Assembly: GCA_950022655.1 (NCBI GenBank) | Contig: OX465587.1 | Location: 33,979,716 to 34,043,715 of the forward strand | Source: Alentia gelatinosa | Taxonomy: Eukaryota; Annelida; Polychaeta; Phyllodocida; Polynoidae | Direction: 5' to 3' | Length of the DNA: 64,000 bases | Part shown: positions 32,313-43,680 of the stretch, in pieces | Numbering within the stretch: position 1 is the stretch's first letter | Layout: each line of letters opens with the position of its first letter | Notes under the pieces: model-generated | Database searches by the model: none | Told to the model about the DNA's origin: nothing | Seen by the model: only the letters and a program-made list of their open reading frames with translations | Program-made: the position numbers and the translations under genes

Positions 32313-33418
32313 TGAGGTGATGTTGGAGATAGACTTTAGTACAGTCTGGTGTCGCCAGGGCCAGGGCGCACAGGCTCAAACTAAGACTGTTAGGGGCTGC
32401 CATTTTGAGGCAGGAATTCCTGCCTTCGCTGGTACTTACCTGTCCTGATTGATTTGCCAGTAACCAGTATGTTACTCTTCAAGCAGAGGTACTAGAGTAG
32501 CTTTTACTGGGCATGTACCAAATAAATTCACTTGGAGAGTTATAATGATTCCCAGAATAGTGCCAGAATCGTGGTATTCTATGGCTTGGGTTTGCACTAA
32601 AATCAGAACAGCCAATCAAGAAATGTCTTTCTCCAATCAGTGCCTAGGGAACTGGCAAATGAGAGCTGTGGTCTGTTAGACCCTTACAGACCGTAAGCCT
32701 AAGGCAGCGTGGTCTGTAAACAGACTATGTTGGAGAGTGAGAGGATCTGTCCACAAGACGTCAGCAGTGAGCATCCCTGTCCAAACAGCAGGACCAGACC
32801 ATACGTCACCCTGTGACGTACATGGTATGACATTACATGACCATGTAAAAAAATAGCCATTATTAGGAATATATAATCCGAAAACAGGTAGACAGTCTGT
32901 ACGTAAAATGATTGAAAGGATCTATACATCCATCTGTCTTCGGCATCTGGATGAATCTTTCCAAAAATCTTACCAAATTTTTATTTTATTTATTTTTATT
33001 CAGATACAAAACATTTACAGACTCACACTGTCGTCCGAAGACGTTCTTCCCAGTTATGGTCAGGGAACAAATACAGGACAGTACATACTCTCATACCAAC
33101 AAAAACTGTCACACATACAGACAATCTAAGCGATTACTTAGTTTAAAATCCTCAAGTATACTTATATTAGAATTATAGTATAGATGAGACAATAATTTTG
33201 AAAATGATGAATACTAGTACAAATGTATCTGTACAAGATTAGTCAAAACATTTCGTACAACAATTGATAATATTACATAAAACTCGTAGTGTTATCTAGT
33301 GACAACAATGTTAATATTCAATATCTTTTTCTTTATAGCTATATTATCCAATGACAACATGACATTCAAATTTGCAAATAAACCCTTGCCACCATAAACA
33401 TTAGAGAATAAACAAGTC
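32313..33418. other. No gene recognised
   Basis: Holds the perfect palindrome GGCAGGAATTCCTGCC at 32,409 and a GGTCTGT/ACAGACC inverted cluster at 32,670-32,725. The rest is AT-rich, perhaps the 3' UTR side of the retrotransposon fragment that follows. Confidence 0.45.
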
Positions 33419-33720
33419 TTAATCAAATATGTCAATATTTTCTTGCTGGAAAATTTCAAATAAATTTGTTTTCAAGCCAATTTTAAAATTTTCCATTTTC
33501 GTTTTCTTTTGAGTTTCTGACTTAAGTTTATTCCAGTATTGTGTACCTATATATAAAGCGCTATTTTTGATTTTTTTTCTCTTCTAAGTCTCTTCTGTTT
33601 TAATATAATCTTGTCTGCGGTCCTTGTGTTATAATTTCTATTTTCCTCTAAATTTGAATCCCCAAAAGTCCACCATTTAATTAAACTTAAAGTGTTTGAT
33701 GTACGAAGACAGTTTGCCAG
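33419..33720 (-). pseudogene. C-terminal fragment of a non-LTR retrotransposon reverse transcriptase
   Basis: The minus strand reads about 100 residues (LANCLRTSNTLSLIKWW at the start, then a TRTADKIILKQKR stretch) to an in-frame stop at the TATATATAGG stretch. A one-base shift there continues with GTQYWNKLKSETQKK, then FKIGLKTNLFEIF, and a stop at 33,419. The WNKL...FK.GLK..LF pattern is typical of the extreme C-terminus of CR1/Jockey-like ORF2 proteins. Broken by the frameshift; no other domain is preserved. Confidence 0.5.
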
Positions 33721-34346
33721 TTTCTATTCATCATATATATATGGCAGAATATATAAAACTCTACTTATAAGATTGTTACGCTGTGAGATGGGGCATGTAA
33801 CTCAAAAGATGAAAATCTTACCGTATCGCACTTAGTTATCAAAGTTTTTATGCTCAGTAACTATTCCTGTGAAGACATCCATGCCTTACTGGGAGAAGAG
33901 TAGATTTATTCCTTTGGGTTTGCCTTCCGGCAATGCATCTACTTCAGAAGGCTTCCCCATAGAATAGGCAAATTGAATTTAATAAAGGCGAAAAGAATAT
34001 TAATATGGTAATAGTTGAGGGGAATATGATGGTACAAATTTTCAGCCTGCTAACGCACTGATACTGCCGATAGGTTTCATGCCTTTTATACAAGAGGGCC
34101 TCAATTCCTTTCCATCGGTATTGATTTACATTTTAGTATAAAGGTTATTAGACGGATTAGAGTGAAAGGGGAAATACCCACAACTGTTTGAAAGGTTGGC
34201 GCGCTACCTTTCAACACAAAGTAAGGAGTATAAACGTAGCTGTGAATAGAGGAAGCAATGGGTGCCCAGAATATTAATAAGCCACTGGGAAATTAATACA
34301 GACCACAAGTCTGTGAAGTAAAGTGGGATTCACACGGAGAGACTCA
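33721..34346. other. No gene recognised
   Basis: AT-rich; may include more decayed retrotransposon sequence upstream of the minus-strand fragment, but no residues can be aligned by eye. Confidence 0.4.
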
Positions 34347-34650
34347 TTTATTATCCACCTAATACAAAGTGTTCATAGAAAACACATAGGGAATGTGTAT
34401 TGACATACCCGGCGCATACGGATATGTTGTATGCTCCGGGTGGCGCATACGAAAAAATAGTGCGTATCGAAAAATAGTGCATAACTAAAACGAACTGATA
34501 TTGACATGCCACTTGTCCAGAAAAGGTGGGTGATAAATACAATATAGACTGGTTTCAGATAAAAGCAGTAGTATGCTCCTCGGAGTTAATTCTACGCAAT
34601 ATCCTCGCATATCCTCGCTGCGCATCAATTTGTCTGCGCATTTATTTGTC
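34347..34650 (+). mobile_element. HF-I, hairpin right arm lost
   Basis: TTTATTATCCACCTAATAC start, inverted copy GGTGGGTGATAAA at 34,525, left arm ACTGGTTTCAGATAAAAGC; broken after TCCTCGCTGCGCATCAA. Confidence 0.8.
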
Positions 34651-35343
34651 AAGAAACAGGCATGAGGTGATTTGTGGCAACCACAGACAGATTCAAATTG
34701 ACAACAGGTAAGGTTGTACTCTCAGATAGAAAACACACTGCAGTATAGAATTCAGTATTCAGCATGGTCTGGTGATAATCACGAGATTAGAAGGTCAGGT
34801 GAGTTTAGAACTACACAAACTGAATAGCAGGTTCAAGTTTTCTCTCCATGAGATTCTCACTCTCGTGAAACTTCACTCCTCTAGCATAGTTCTGATATAT
34901 CTGTCTGTATGTGGTAGAGAAACTCCAAGCAGATCTGACAGAATTCTAACATTTTATATGTGGTAGTTAAACCGAAAGATTTGCGATGAAGTTTCAATTA
35001 GTCTGTGTGTGCTGGGCAGCCATGTATTAAGTTTCATGATACGTAATACAAATGTGAAATTTAAAGCTGATTTCACATGTTTTTCCCTCGCGCCTCATAG
35101 GCGAACATATCAACATATTGATATTTCTAAATTTTTTCCGCTGGAGAACGTGTGTGTGGTGCCTCACATTATCAGTGGAGATTTATTAACTTACGTTTTT
35201 CTCAAGAAAAACATATCAACATATCGATACAGAACCTGACCTGTAAAGAAACCCTCTGACCAGACTGAAGATTCCCGTGGAATATTGCTCAGCGTGCAGC
35301 TCAGAGCGACTCAGGAAACGATAGTGACGGATGACACTGTGTA
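34651..35343. other. No gene recognised
   Basis: AT-rich; ACATATCAACATATTGATAT (35,106) and ACATATCAACATATCGATAC (35,210) form a small ~104-bp-spaced direct repeat. Confidence 0.45.
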
Positions 35344-35446
35344 CGGCAGCCGCTTGGAGAAGATTGTTTCCGTCGTTTGTTTTAGGAACCGTTATGCGGA
35401 GTTTTGCTGTTGGAAGTCTGCCAGGGTTTACAAGACTCAGCCAGGA
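35344..35446 (+). repeat. Repeat R4, copy 1
   Basis: GCCAGGGTTTACAAGACTCAGCC; related blocks at 35,931-36,020 and 36,265-36,345. Confidence 0.6.
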
Positions 35447-35885
35447 GCCCGTTTAATAAACAAATGATAGAGTAGTCAGTCAGGTCTTAAGTAGATCAAG
35501 CTTTCTTTGCCCATATAAGGCATTATCAAAAATAAAAGAAGGAGCAAAAACATGATTGAGAGAGCATACCTGTCAAACTGAAAATGTTTTACGGTCATAA
35601 TTCTGGAAAGATGAACGCGAAGAAAATATACCTTGAACATTTGTTAAGCTGAATAAAGTTTTTGCAAAAAAAATATTTAAAAAATCCTAGGATCGTACAT
35701 GAAGACCCTTTTCTATATGCTATAGAGACCCAGGGACCTTGTAGGCCAACTTTATTCAACTTATGGACGACTTTATGAATGGCTGATACTTCCTTAGCGA
35801 ATAGACTTAAATGTTCAAACGATAACCATTGTAGAAGGGACAGAAGGGGTCTTCATGTACGATCCTAGATCATTAAACGGGCCCC
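35447..35885. mobile_element. M4, internally expanded
   Basis: GAGCCCGTTTAATAA left end and CTAGATCATTAAACGGGCCC right end. A second GGATCGTACATGAAGACCC at 35,691 shows ~225 bp was added near the left end. It splits an R4 unit (GAGCCAG | AACACTCTGAG). Confidence 0.6.
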
Positions 35886-36036
35886 AGAACACTCTGAGTA
35901 AGTAGATTGCTACTCTGCCTTTACTAAGATCCCTAGATTCCATCTGTTGTTTGACTTTTATGGAGAGTTTCCTGTTGGGCACTCACCAGAGGTTACAAGA
36001 CTGAGCCAGAACACTCTGAGAAAGTAGATGACTACT
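35886..36036 (+). repeat. Repeat R4, copy 2
   Basis: AGAACACTCTGAGTAAGTAG occurs at both ends of this stretch, with CACCAGAGGTTACAAGACTG inside. Confidence 0.6.
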
Positions 36037-36245
36037 CTCATCTCACCACTGGTATTCTTTCTCCTTAGACTTAACATTGGGAACTCGTATCCAACGCCCA
36101 TGAGATATTTTTGAGGATTTATTCAGGAGGATTATGTTACAAATGTTAATCCATAAGTCAATGTGAAGGGTGAGATAAATTCAGAAACCCGTTCAAGTTT
36201 ATGGTCAGAACTCGATACCATCTCATTTGAATCAATACTCAATAA
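36037..36245 (+). mobile_element. HF-A, hairpin broken
   Basis: TCTCATCTCACCACTGGTAT start, GAAGGGTGAGATAAATTC at 36,161, left arm GTCAGAACTCGATACCATC only. Confidence 0.7.
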
Positions 36246-36609
36246 TTTCTTTACTCAGCCAGACAATCCTCATATTCCATCTGTTGTCTGTTTTATTGAC
36301 CCTTATTCAGAGTTTCCTAGTCGGGCATCCACCAGGGATTACAGGACTAGGCTGGTGGATGATTCTTCTTACAATACAGCATTGCCTTGTGACGTAACTT
36401 CTGTGAGATTGCAGACATGTTTCGTTTCTCTAGTTTGCTATTGATATGACCTCTATGTACTTCACCACATGATCCGTTGGTGAATGCGATACGTCGAGGA
36501 CAGTCGGACAGCGCCTGTGGCTGGATGTAAGGAATCTGTGTCTGGATGTAAGGAATAGTTTGAAGGAAGAAGGAGAGGGACAAAGAAGGAGAAGTGAACG
36601 GAATAATAT
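36246..36609. other. R4 copy 3, then no gene recognised
   Basis: CACCAGGGATTACAGGACTAG at 36,328 is R4. GGCTGGATGTAAGGAAT is repeated at 36,519 and 36,542. Confidence 0.5.
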
Positions 36610-36923
36610 GGAGAAACCAAACAAGAGTTAGTCGTGTTGCTGTTTATCGCACGACGGCAAGATCGCGTATTACTGCGCAAGGTGAAGCCGAGAGCAGTAA
36701 TATGTGATCTTGCCGGAGTTTGTTAAACAATAACAGGACTAACTCGAGTTTGGTTTAGAATTTATCCTTACCTCGCCCGTCTAAATTACTTCTACATTAA
36801 CAAATGACGTCATTTGTCAAGTGTATCCCACTAGAGCGATATTTTTCATTTTTCTGAACTTCAGACCGAATACAGTGACCCAATGTTAAGCCTATGGAGT
36901 TTTTTTATTAGGGGTAGGATAAA
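36610..36923 (-). mobile_element. HF-C, most complete copy
   Basis: Hairpin 36,610-36,760: AAACCAAACAAGAGTTAGTC pairs with GACTAACTCGAGTTTGGTTT, GACGGCAAGATCGCG with TGTGATCTTGCCG, tip GCGCAAGGTGAAGCCGAGAGC at 36,676. Inverted copy TTTATCCTTACCTCGCCC at 36,760, terminus GGGGTAGGATAAA. Confidence 0.88.
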
Positions 36924-37038
36924 GGAAAGGGGAGAAGGATGTTGGAGATGAGATCAGGTTAAAAGCAGAGGAAACTAGGATGTTAGGGAAGGGACGAAGA
37001 GCAGTACAAGTACTGAGAGTGGTGAATCAAACCAACAT

Positions 37039-37364
37039 TAAGCCGGATGCCCATCTACCGATTTAGGGTTGAACGATTAGTTCCCAGATCGTATGGGAGT
37101 TGGTCACTTTATCGCAGGCAAATCACGTATAACACCTTGCTCGACCCTCACACTGATAAAATCGGTGTATGGTCCACTAATCGCTGGGGGAGGGCAAAAA
37201 CCAAAGAAACCGAGTGCTCACTTATCGCTGGGTAGCCTTGCCTAGCTGTCCTACATCTACCGACTCCATTAGGATGGCTTGCCTGAGACAAATTACCCTC
37301 CGTTTGTCGCCGACAAACGTACATAAATGTTCCGAAATCGGTAGATGGGCATTGGGCTTTAGAC
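37039..37364. mobile_element. Inverted-repeat element M1
   Basis: ATGCCCATCTACCGATTTAG left and CGAAATCGGTAGATGGGCAT right. Interior blocks as in other copies. Confidence 0.82.
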
Positions 37365-37606
37365 AGTGTGGTGTTGAACTTCTTCATGAAACATGCAAGG
37401 TGGAATACCTTCATCAGAGAAGGAGTAGGCAACTCCTTAAAACGATGTTCTTGAAATCAAAGTTAGAAAGCAATCTGGACCTTCGATTGCGCTGCACCAA
37501 AAGCGACAGCAAAATCTCATTTAAATCTTATCGGCACTGTACAAGTAGGTATGAAAATTCGCCTTGGTATAGGGGGCGTAATTATATAGAACTGCATTGA
37601 GAATCG
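37365..37606. other. Short spacer, nothing recognised
   Basis: A 128-codon frame (37,214-37,600) begins inside M1 and has no known domain. Confidence 0.45.
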
Positions 37607-37913
37607 TATAAATAGACAATACTCCACAGGTTTGGCTGGGCCGCAATCATCATCGAGGCGAAGCCGAGTGATGATTATGGCATATCCAAACGAGTGGAGT
37701 ATTGTCTATTTTACAATTCGAGTGCGGTTCTGGATTTATCTTACCCCTTTCTATGACATTAAATATCAACACAACTTCAGAAAAATCAGAATATACTTAG
37801 CAAATTTACTACGCAACGGCCGTGGCGTAGTATTGTCACATTACGAGGATGATCGTTGAGTATATTTTTCTAATGTTATTCCTATGGCTATACTTGTTCC
37901 AGGGGTGAGATAA
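37607..37913 (-). mobile_element. HF-F, complete
   Basis: Hairpin AAATAGACAATACTCCAC / GTGGAGTATTGTCTATTT, inner ATCATCATCGAGGCGAAGCC tip GAGGCGAAGCCGAGTG at 37,655. Inverted copy GGATTTATCTTACCCC at 37,732 and terminus CAGGGGTGAGATAA. Confidence 0.88.
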
Positions 37914-38348
37914 GGCATGGGAAGCTCTAGAAGTTGATATTCAGAAATTGGAAACTGTCCCAGTGTTTAAAAAAAAATATGGCCGACATGTAAAGGCCTT
38001 TACTTGTGTAACTGAACCTGTCTTGTAATCACATCCACCCCATCTCATTCCATCACTCATCTCATCCCTGTATGTAATCACTTGTACATAATTTACCTCA
38101 CTTAGTGAGTCGCCTGTAGCATGTTTACTCGAAAGGTGATTGTAAGAGCCTTTTGCAGCAGGAAGAGCTGATTTGTATCAGATGTTGTTAAGCTAAATAA
38201 ACCACAAAAAAAACGAAAAAAAAGTAGAGGGTAAGAGATGGGCCATGAGCGAAAACTCATGGTGGGTCAAGGTAACGACAGGAAGTAGTATAGGGATGTG
38301 ACGGCAAGCAGCAAAGTGTCATAAATCTTATTTTGTACACAGTTCTAT
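37914..38348. other. No gene recognised; retroposed tail candidate
   Basis: AATAAA at 38,196 is followed by an A-rich run (38,205-38,223), like the 3' end of a reverse-transcribed RNA. Its source is not recognised. Confidence 0.4.
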
Positions 38349-38695
38349 ATAATACTATATACCCATGCCGTACATATATACTGTAAATACGCACTGTTTC
38401 GCCATATAACGTAAAAATACTGTACGGACCACTGGTCCGTACAGGAAAATACGGACTACCATCCCATACACGTTTATTGAAATATTGGTTGTTAAGCCAA
38501 AGGAAATTAATGATTTTTAAAAAGAAATTCGGGTATATAGTAAATATATAACACCCAACCATGCTTGTACAAATCACAGAACTCGATGATAATTTACGGT
38601 TTGTACGAAACTCGGCGTAAACGCCTCGTTCCATTCAAACCATAAATTACCATCTCGGTCTGTGACTTGTACAGCATGGTCAGTACGTTCTATAT
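38349..38695 (+). mobile_element. HF-K, complete
   Basis: ACTATATACCCATGCCGTAC start, inverted copy GGGTATATAGTAAA at 38,523. Hairpin CCAACCATGCTTGTACAAAT ... GACTTGTACAGCATGGTCAG with tip CTCGGCGTAAACGCCTCG at 38,611. Confidence 0.85.
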
Positions 38696-38751
38696 AAATA
38701 CATGAATGCACATTTTGAACTTGACAAAATTAGAGGTATGTATTTGGGAAG

Positions 38752-38825
38752 TTATCTCAGTGGTTAATGCACTGGACCAAGATTGTAGGACTTTGTGGGT
38801 TCAAGTCCCACTGCAGCCACTCTTC
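38752..38825 (+). mobile_element. SINE-1 head only
   Basis: A-box GTTATCTCAGTGG and B-box GGTTCAAGTCCC, ending at CCACTCTTCTCCTT where a 10-bp repeat starts. Confidence 0.7.
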
Positions 38826-38960
38826 TCCTTTGTTCAGTGCTGTTCAGTGCTGTTCAGTGCTGTTTGAAGCTGTTTAGTGCTGCTCCTATATGCTAAATAC
38901 TGGTCAGAACTGTTCGGTGTTGCTCAGAGCTACCCAGTGCTGCGCAGAGCTGTGTTCATT
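38826..38960 (+). repeat. 10-bp TGTTCAGTGC repeat
   Basis: Clean copies at 38,831-38,860, then decayed copies. Reverse complement of the 301-490 repeat type. The next 240 bp show nothing. Confidence 0.7.
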
Positions 38961-39204
38961 GTTCTTTAGTCCTCTTCACATGAATACCATTGTGACGGAA
39001 TTACAAAAGGAATCAGATAGGCAGATTAACGTCCAGATATCGCATTGTAAATATAAAGGAGCATGGTAAATGTGTGTTTAGGACATTTTCATATAGCTTG
39101 AGCTTTGCATTTCTGAACTCTACTTTTATTTACTGCATTTATTACTGCAGGGGCAGTATAGTTGGGAAGATCTCTGTGACGGGATTACTTATTTAGAACG
39201 TCCT

Positions 39205-40185
39205 GACCATGCTGTACAATTCTCAGAACGAGATGGTAACTTACAGTTTGTACGGACCGAGGCATTTATGCCGAGTTCCGTACAAACGGTTAATTGTCAT
39301 CGAGTTCAGTGACTTGTACAAGCATGGTTGGACGTTATATATTTACTATATACCCGAAATTTAAAAAAAAATCAATTTCATTTTTCTTAACAACCAAAAT
39401 TACAATAAAAGTGTATGGCAAGGTGGTCCGTATTTTAGTGTACTAAAATGTTTGTTTGGTTTGATTTTACGTCCAGTCAACCATTATAGGTCCTTTCCAG
39501 ACTTTCTCAAGGTTCTTTTACACCACTAGGGTGGTGATCGAATCTATGTGATGAATTCAGGTAGAAATCTCAACCCTACACATTTACCGAGGTGAGAGTT
39601 CTTTTACTTCCCACACCACATAGACATGGTATGAGAAGGATGCTTTGTTAAAGCAGTAAATCTACCACTGCTGGGGGTGGGACTCGAACCCACAAAGTCT
39701 TACAACCTTGGGGTTACAAGTCCAGTGCTCTAACCACTGAACTCCCCACCCCCAAACTTACATGACTTTGACTTGAGTGATGATAGGGGCCGCAGGCGCT
39801 CGGTAATTACACTGCACAAAACCTACCGCTTTACATATGTATCCGAAACGTGTCTTACAGTAGGATTTTGCGTCAAGAAGTTTGACCTGTTATCCGTCTC
39901 GTAGACGCCTTATCTAGTGGCATATATACATGTCCATGGTGCGGTCTTATATACGTTATATATACGCCTGATTCCTTTGTATATACACCACCATCCAATA
40001 GTTCCGATCTTTGCAACTTGGGGACACTACTGGTAGCATATTTCATTTTCCATTAACCATCCAAGTCTGTATAAAAATTGCAATTAATCATTCAGATTAT
40101 GGCTGGTCCGTACAATATTTTTACGTCATATGTCGAAACGGTGCGTATATACAGTATATACGGCATGGGTATATAGTAAATGCTG
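39205..40185 (-). mobile_element. HF-K, interrupted by a SINE and other DNA
   Basis: Hairpin at left with tip CGAGGCATTTATGCCGAG (39,258). Body to 39,450, then SINE-1 and ~340 bp of unknown DNA, then the HF-K 5' end (GTATATACGGCATGGGTATA, TAGTAAA) at 40,150-40,183. Confidence 0.75.
39452..39757 (-). mobile_element. SINE-1, near full length, minus strand
   Basis: Reads GGGTGGGGAGTTCAGTGGTT head, GGGTTCGAGTCCC B-box, body, and tail GTAAAATCAAACCAAACAAA at 39,452. Confidence 0.85.
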
Positions 40186-40374
40186 TGACATGTAAAATTA
40201 AGGTTGAAGTGTTGTCATTGATTTCCCTCACTCAAACACAATTAAAGTCAACAATAACCCTCTGTCCCATTACAGAAGAGAACAAACCATCTAGAAATGT
40301 CTAGGACTAACATTATAGCAATGCGAAATTTTGACGCACCAAGAGAGTAAACCAGTTTGCGTATAATCTGCATG

Positions 40375-40428
40375 GTCTAAGTCTAATTGAACAAATTGGA
40401 CATTAAACTACTCAAACAAACAAACTGC
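40375..40428 (+). mobile_element. SINE-1 variant tail fragment
   Basis: TCTAAGTCTAATTGAACAAA and GGACATTAAACTACTCAAAC only. Confidence 0.55.
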
Positions 40429-40907
40429 ATATTCTTTTATATGTGTTGTTTATATAGCGAGCATCAGTGTCCCTAGGAATGCCAAGCAATAGTTCCCATC
40501 AAAAACATGAAATCCACCAACCTCGCTCAAATTATCATCCCAAAGCATAAGAAGCAATTGACGACTGCAGACAGCGTTATTTTGCTGCATACCTCTTGCC
40601 AAACCGAGTACAATCCAGATTAAATAAAGTATGTTAGAAATGCGTGTCGACATTCAAAGTCTTTGAAATGACTCAGAAATTTGGCACCCAGTGCTCTTAA
40701 GAACATGCAATGTTAGTCCTGCGTAATAGACATGCAATCATAAAGAATTCAGAAGTTTCGTTTCAGGACAGGTTTCTAAAACTGAAAGCCTTGGGATACT
40801 GAACCCCCTAGTTTTAATGAATTAGACCAGATCCTATAGAACGGGCATCATCTCAGTAATGTTTAACTTTTATCAAATAGTTCGACTGCTGGTACTTCTT
40901 GCACTTC
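40429..40907. other. No gene recognised
   Basis: AT-rich; longest frames about 70 codons. Confidence 0.5.
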
Positions 40908-41620
40908 TCTGGGGTGGGGAGTTGGGTGGGGTGGACTTTTATTATCCATCGTATACAAAGCACCCATTGAAAATGTATACGGACTCAGTAAACCACGACC
41001 CCTTGTATAAAAACTGTCAGGTACCATAGCTGTGGTATACGGGTTCAAACCTGTGCTATACGGCCTCAAATCCATGGTATACAAGAAAAATAGTCCCTTT
41101 TGCTATAGAGCAAAGAAATAGTTCCTATTGTTATACTCTATAATAAGGCAATTACTGTGTTTAATTTGTTCTAAAAGATGGATAATGAATACAACAATCG
41201 ATGGTTTTGTGGACAGGCGGCTCTATAAACCACTCGCGGTTGACGTAGTAATACACTCGCTAGCCCTCGTGTATTACTACCCGTCAATCTCTCGTGGTTT
41301 ACGGCCGCCAGTCCACAAAACCATCGATTATTGTCTATGTAATCCCAAGATTGTGGGTTCGAGTCCCACTGCAGCCACTCTTCTCATTCCCAGCAGTGGT
41401 AGATTTACTGCTATGACAAAGGCCAGTCTTTCTCATACCATGTCTATATGGTGTGGGAAGTAAAAGAACTCTCACCTCAGTAAATGCCTAAGGGTAAGAT
41501 TTCTACCTAAATTCATCTCATAGATTCGATCCCCACCTTGTGGTGTAAAATAACCTTGAGAAAGTCTGGTAAGAACCTGTAATGGTTAACTGGACGTTAA
41601 ATCAAACAAATCAAACAACC
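40908..41620 (+). mobile_element. SINE-1 split by HF-J
   Basis: Head remnant GGGGAGTTGGGTGGGG to GGACT at 40,937; resumes TGTAATCCCAAGATTGTGGG at 41,338 and runs to GGACGTTAAATCAAACAAAT. Confidence 0.8.
40938..41337 (+). mobile_element. HF-J, complete, nested in a SINE
   Basis: TTTATTATCCATCGTATAC start; inverted copy GATGGATAATGAA at 41,177. Hairpin ACAATCGATGGTTTTGTGGA / TCCACAAAACCATCGATTAT, tip CACTCGCTAGCCCTCGTG at 41,254. Confidence 0.88.
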
Positions 41621-41639
41621 TTGGATCTATCCGTCCATA

Positions 41640-41822
41640 ATGACATACCTCAAGGCGTTATATGGGTGGTCATCTGCATAAGGACAGATAGTGCGTACCT
41701 AAAATGAACTAATATCGGTACGCCACTTGTCAGGAAAAGGTGAATAATAGGTGGAATATTGACTGGTTTCAGATTAAAGCAATCATATGCTCCTCAACCT
41801 GTCAATATTTTCTATTTATTCG
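41640..41822 (+). mobile_element. HF-I 3' portion
   Basis: GTACGCCACTTGTCAGGAAA, inverted copy AGGTGAATAATAGGT and short hairpin GACTGGTTTCAGA with end TGTCAATATTTTCTA. Confidence 0.65.
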
Positions 41823-41883
41823 AATGCCATAAGGTTTGGTCCCTGTATACCCTCAAGATACCATGGGACATTGAACCAGAATA

Positions 41884-42030
41884 AATACACAGTATTACCA
41901 TGATTTCGATCTGAGTGGCTGTATTCTCCGCGTAGTTGACGAGTATTGCGTAGCGTCAACTACAAGGAGAATACGGCCATACAGATAGAAATCATGGTAA
42001 TGTTATATTTATTACTCACCTATCAACTAA
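41884..42030. mobile_element. Hairpin element HF-L
   Basis: CAGTATTACCATGATTTCGA pairs with AGAAATCATGGTAATGTTAT and GGCTGTATTCTCC with GGAGAATACGGCC around GTTGACGAGTATTGCG. No CGAGGCG tip. Partner at 46,350. Confidence 0.65.
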
Positions 42031-42179
42031 TTATTAGGAAAAATCTTTAATGTTCAGAAATTGCCTCCTACATCTCCGCCGTACACAATGCACCATAGAA
42101 AGCTCAATCTCGTCTGAGATGAAGTACTAAACTGAATACAGTTCTCTAGATTATCTCGTATTAATCCACGGCCGGTGTG

Positions 42180-42300
42180 CTGCAAAGTTTAGATCCATTG
42201 CGAAAACCTGATACTTCCGCCGGAAGTATACAGTTGTACATGCGCGCGATGCTTAAAACGTGATTTGAGAGGCCCCAGTGTTTTGCGTTCCTATGATATT
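42180..42300. promoter_or_regulatory. ETS palindrome and NRF1-like site
   Basis: ACTTCCGCCGGAAGT near 42,213 is two inverted ETS motifs; CATGCGCGCGATGC follows about 25 bp later. Confidence 0.4.
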
Positions 42301-42359
42301 CATGTAGATCTTCAGAGAAATATTGGACTTGAAACTACCTAAACAAGCAAATCAGAGAA

Positions 42360-42465
42360 ACACACTGATGAATACTTATTAAATATCATTATAGGACAGC
42401 CCTTGTACGAGGTACAGAAAAGGGTCTATATATACGGGACTAGATTATTAAACGGGCCCCTGGTT
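42360..42465. mobile_element. M4 right-end fragment
   Basis: AGCCCTTGTACGAGGTACAG and CTAGATTATTAAACGGGCCC; left end lost. Confidence 0.65.
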
Positions 42466-42539
42466 CCTACACTTCATTCTGTGATAAGCTAATCCCTGTA
42501 TCATCACTCTCCAAGCACAGTCTGGGTGTGACTGACCCG

Positions 42540-42900
42540 CTATGCTTAGATGTATACTTCCGCTGGGAGTGTCAGATTTTCGCAAGGGACCGACATTTCG
42601 CATCACACCGGCACGGCGCACAGACCAGGGATTAGGAGGAGATTTAGAGCTGTGAGCGAGGAGGGAATCTTGTAAATGAGAATTAATCAGAGCGCCTGCC
42701 GCTCTCTGTGCCTCTAACCAAGCGGCGTTTATTATTAATCTGGGTAAATTAGTCTCCGCTCAGCTAATTGGTTCACTGTTTATGGACGATTCTCCCACGG
42801 TTCTCTGTTCTGTCAGACCGAGTCGGCGCACGCAACACTATACCCACAATGCCCCGCGGCCAGGTACACGCACCGTAAAGCCTCTGAATCTCTCTGGCTC
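42540..42900. promoter_or_regulatory. Promoter-like region with a ZNF143-like site
   Basis: TACCCACAATGCCCCGCG at 42,841-42,858 fits the STAF/ZNF143 consensus at every position as I recall it. Upstream CpG-rich CGGCACGGCGCAC (42,610) and CGGCGCACGCAAC (42,824). No exon recognised. Confidence 0.45.
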
Positions 42901-43065
42901 CATGCTGTGAGATTTCCTACTCTCTATGGCTTAAACAATGAGAAAGAAGAATTGGGGTTACACATTGTGTATCTATTGAGATTTCATAAATTCGACCAAC
43001 TCCCAACCGAAGTGAGTCTAATAGGACATATTTCATGTATATCTACCCGAACTAAGAACAAATGG

Positions 43066-43440
43066 TATGTTCATCATTGATGAATGAGCTTACAATTATG
43101 AAAAGAAAGACAATTAAAAGGTTTGGGTTATATTTAGTGTATGGCTCGTTTTCTGTAACCCACTTGCACCTAATCCACTTGCCATTACTATAACTGGCAT
43201 TCTAAGATCCAAACATATCAAATACCAGTGGGTCAATGAGGTATTTCAGTTTGTGGTGATTGGTCATGGTCAGCTGGGCACGCCTCAGAGACTCTGGCCC
43301 TCTGCACCTTTCTCATTGTCAAATAGTTGGCACGCAGATAGTGGAGGACATTTTTGTAGCAAGCTCAAAGTCTATAAGACCACTCTAACCTATACGCCGA
43401 GTATATGAGGTGTGGCCCACACTCAATAGACAAACCCTAG
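43066..43440 (+). repeat. Dispersed repeat R1
   Basis: TGTTCATCATTGATGAATGA through CACTTGCACCTAATCC, TGATTGGTCATGGTCAGC and GTGTGGCCCACACTCAATA. Confidence 0.8.
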
Positions 43441-43449
43441 GCTGCCCAC

Positions 43450-43540
43450 ACCCAGTGGTAGATTTACTGCTATATCAAAGACCAATCCTTCTCATACCAT
43501 GTCTATGTCGTGTGGAAAGCGAAAGAAAGTGAAATATCCA
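43450..43540 (+). mobile_element. SINE-1 body fragment
   Basis: CAGTGGTAGATTTACTGCTA to TGTCGTGTGGAAAGCG, flanked by R1 and R6. Confidence 0.65.
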
Positions 43541-43680
43541 AAGTTGTACTCTGGTTCCAAGATATTTATATCAAGCTTTTTGGTGAAAAAAACGATCGGT
43601 CTAGACCAACCTCTAAGTCGTAGACAGAGGTGGTGACCAATCTAGTACGCAATTTACATCATACTTCCTCATGGGCTAGG
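43541..43680 (+). repeat. Dispersed repeat R6
   Basis: AAATATCCAAAGTTGTACTC ... ACAGAGGTGGTGACCAATCT. Partners at 57,000-57,140 and 57,560-57,675; two of the three directly precede a SINE-1. Confidence 0.75.

Noticed and set aside
37214..37600. 128-codon frame
   Set aside because: Starts inside an M1 element and has no recognisable content.
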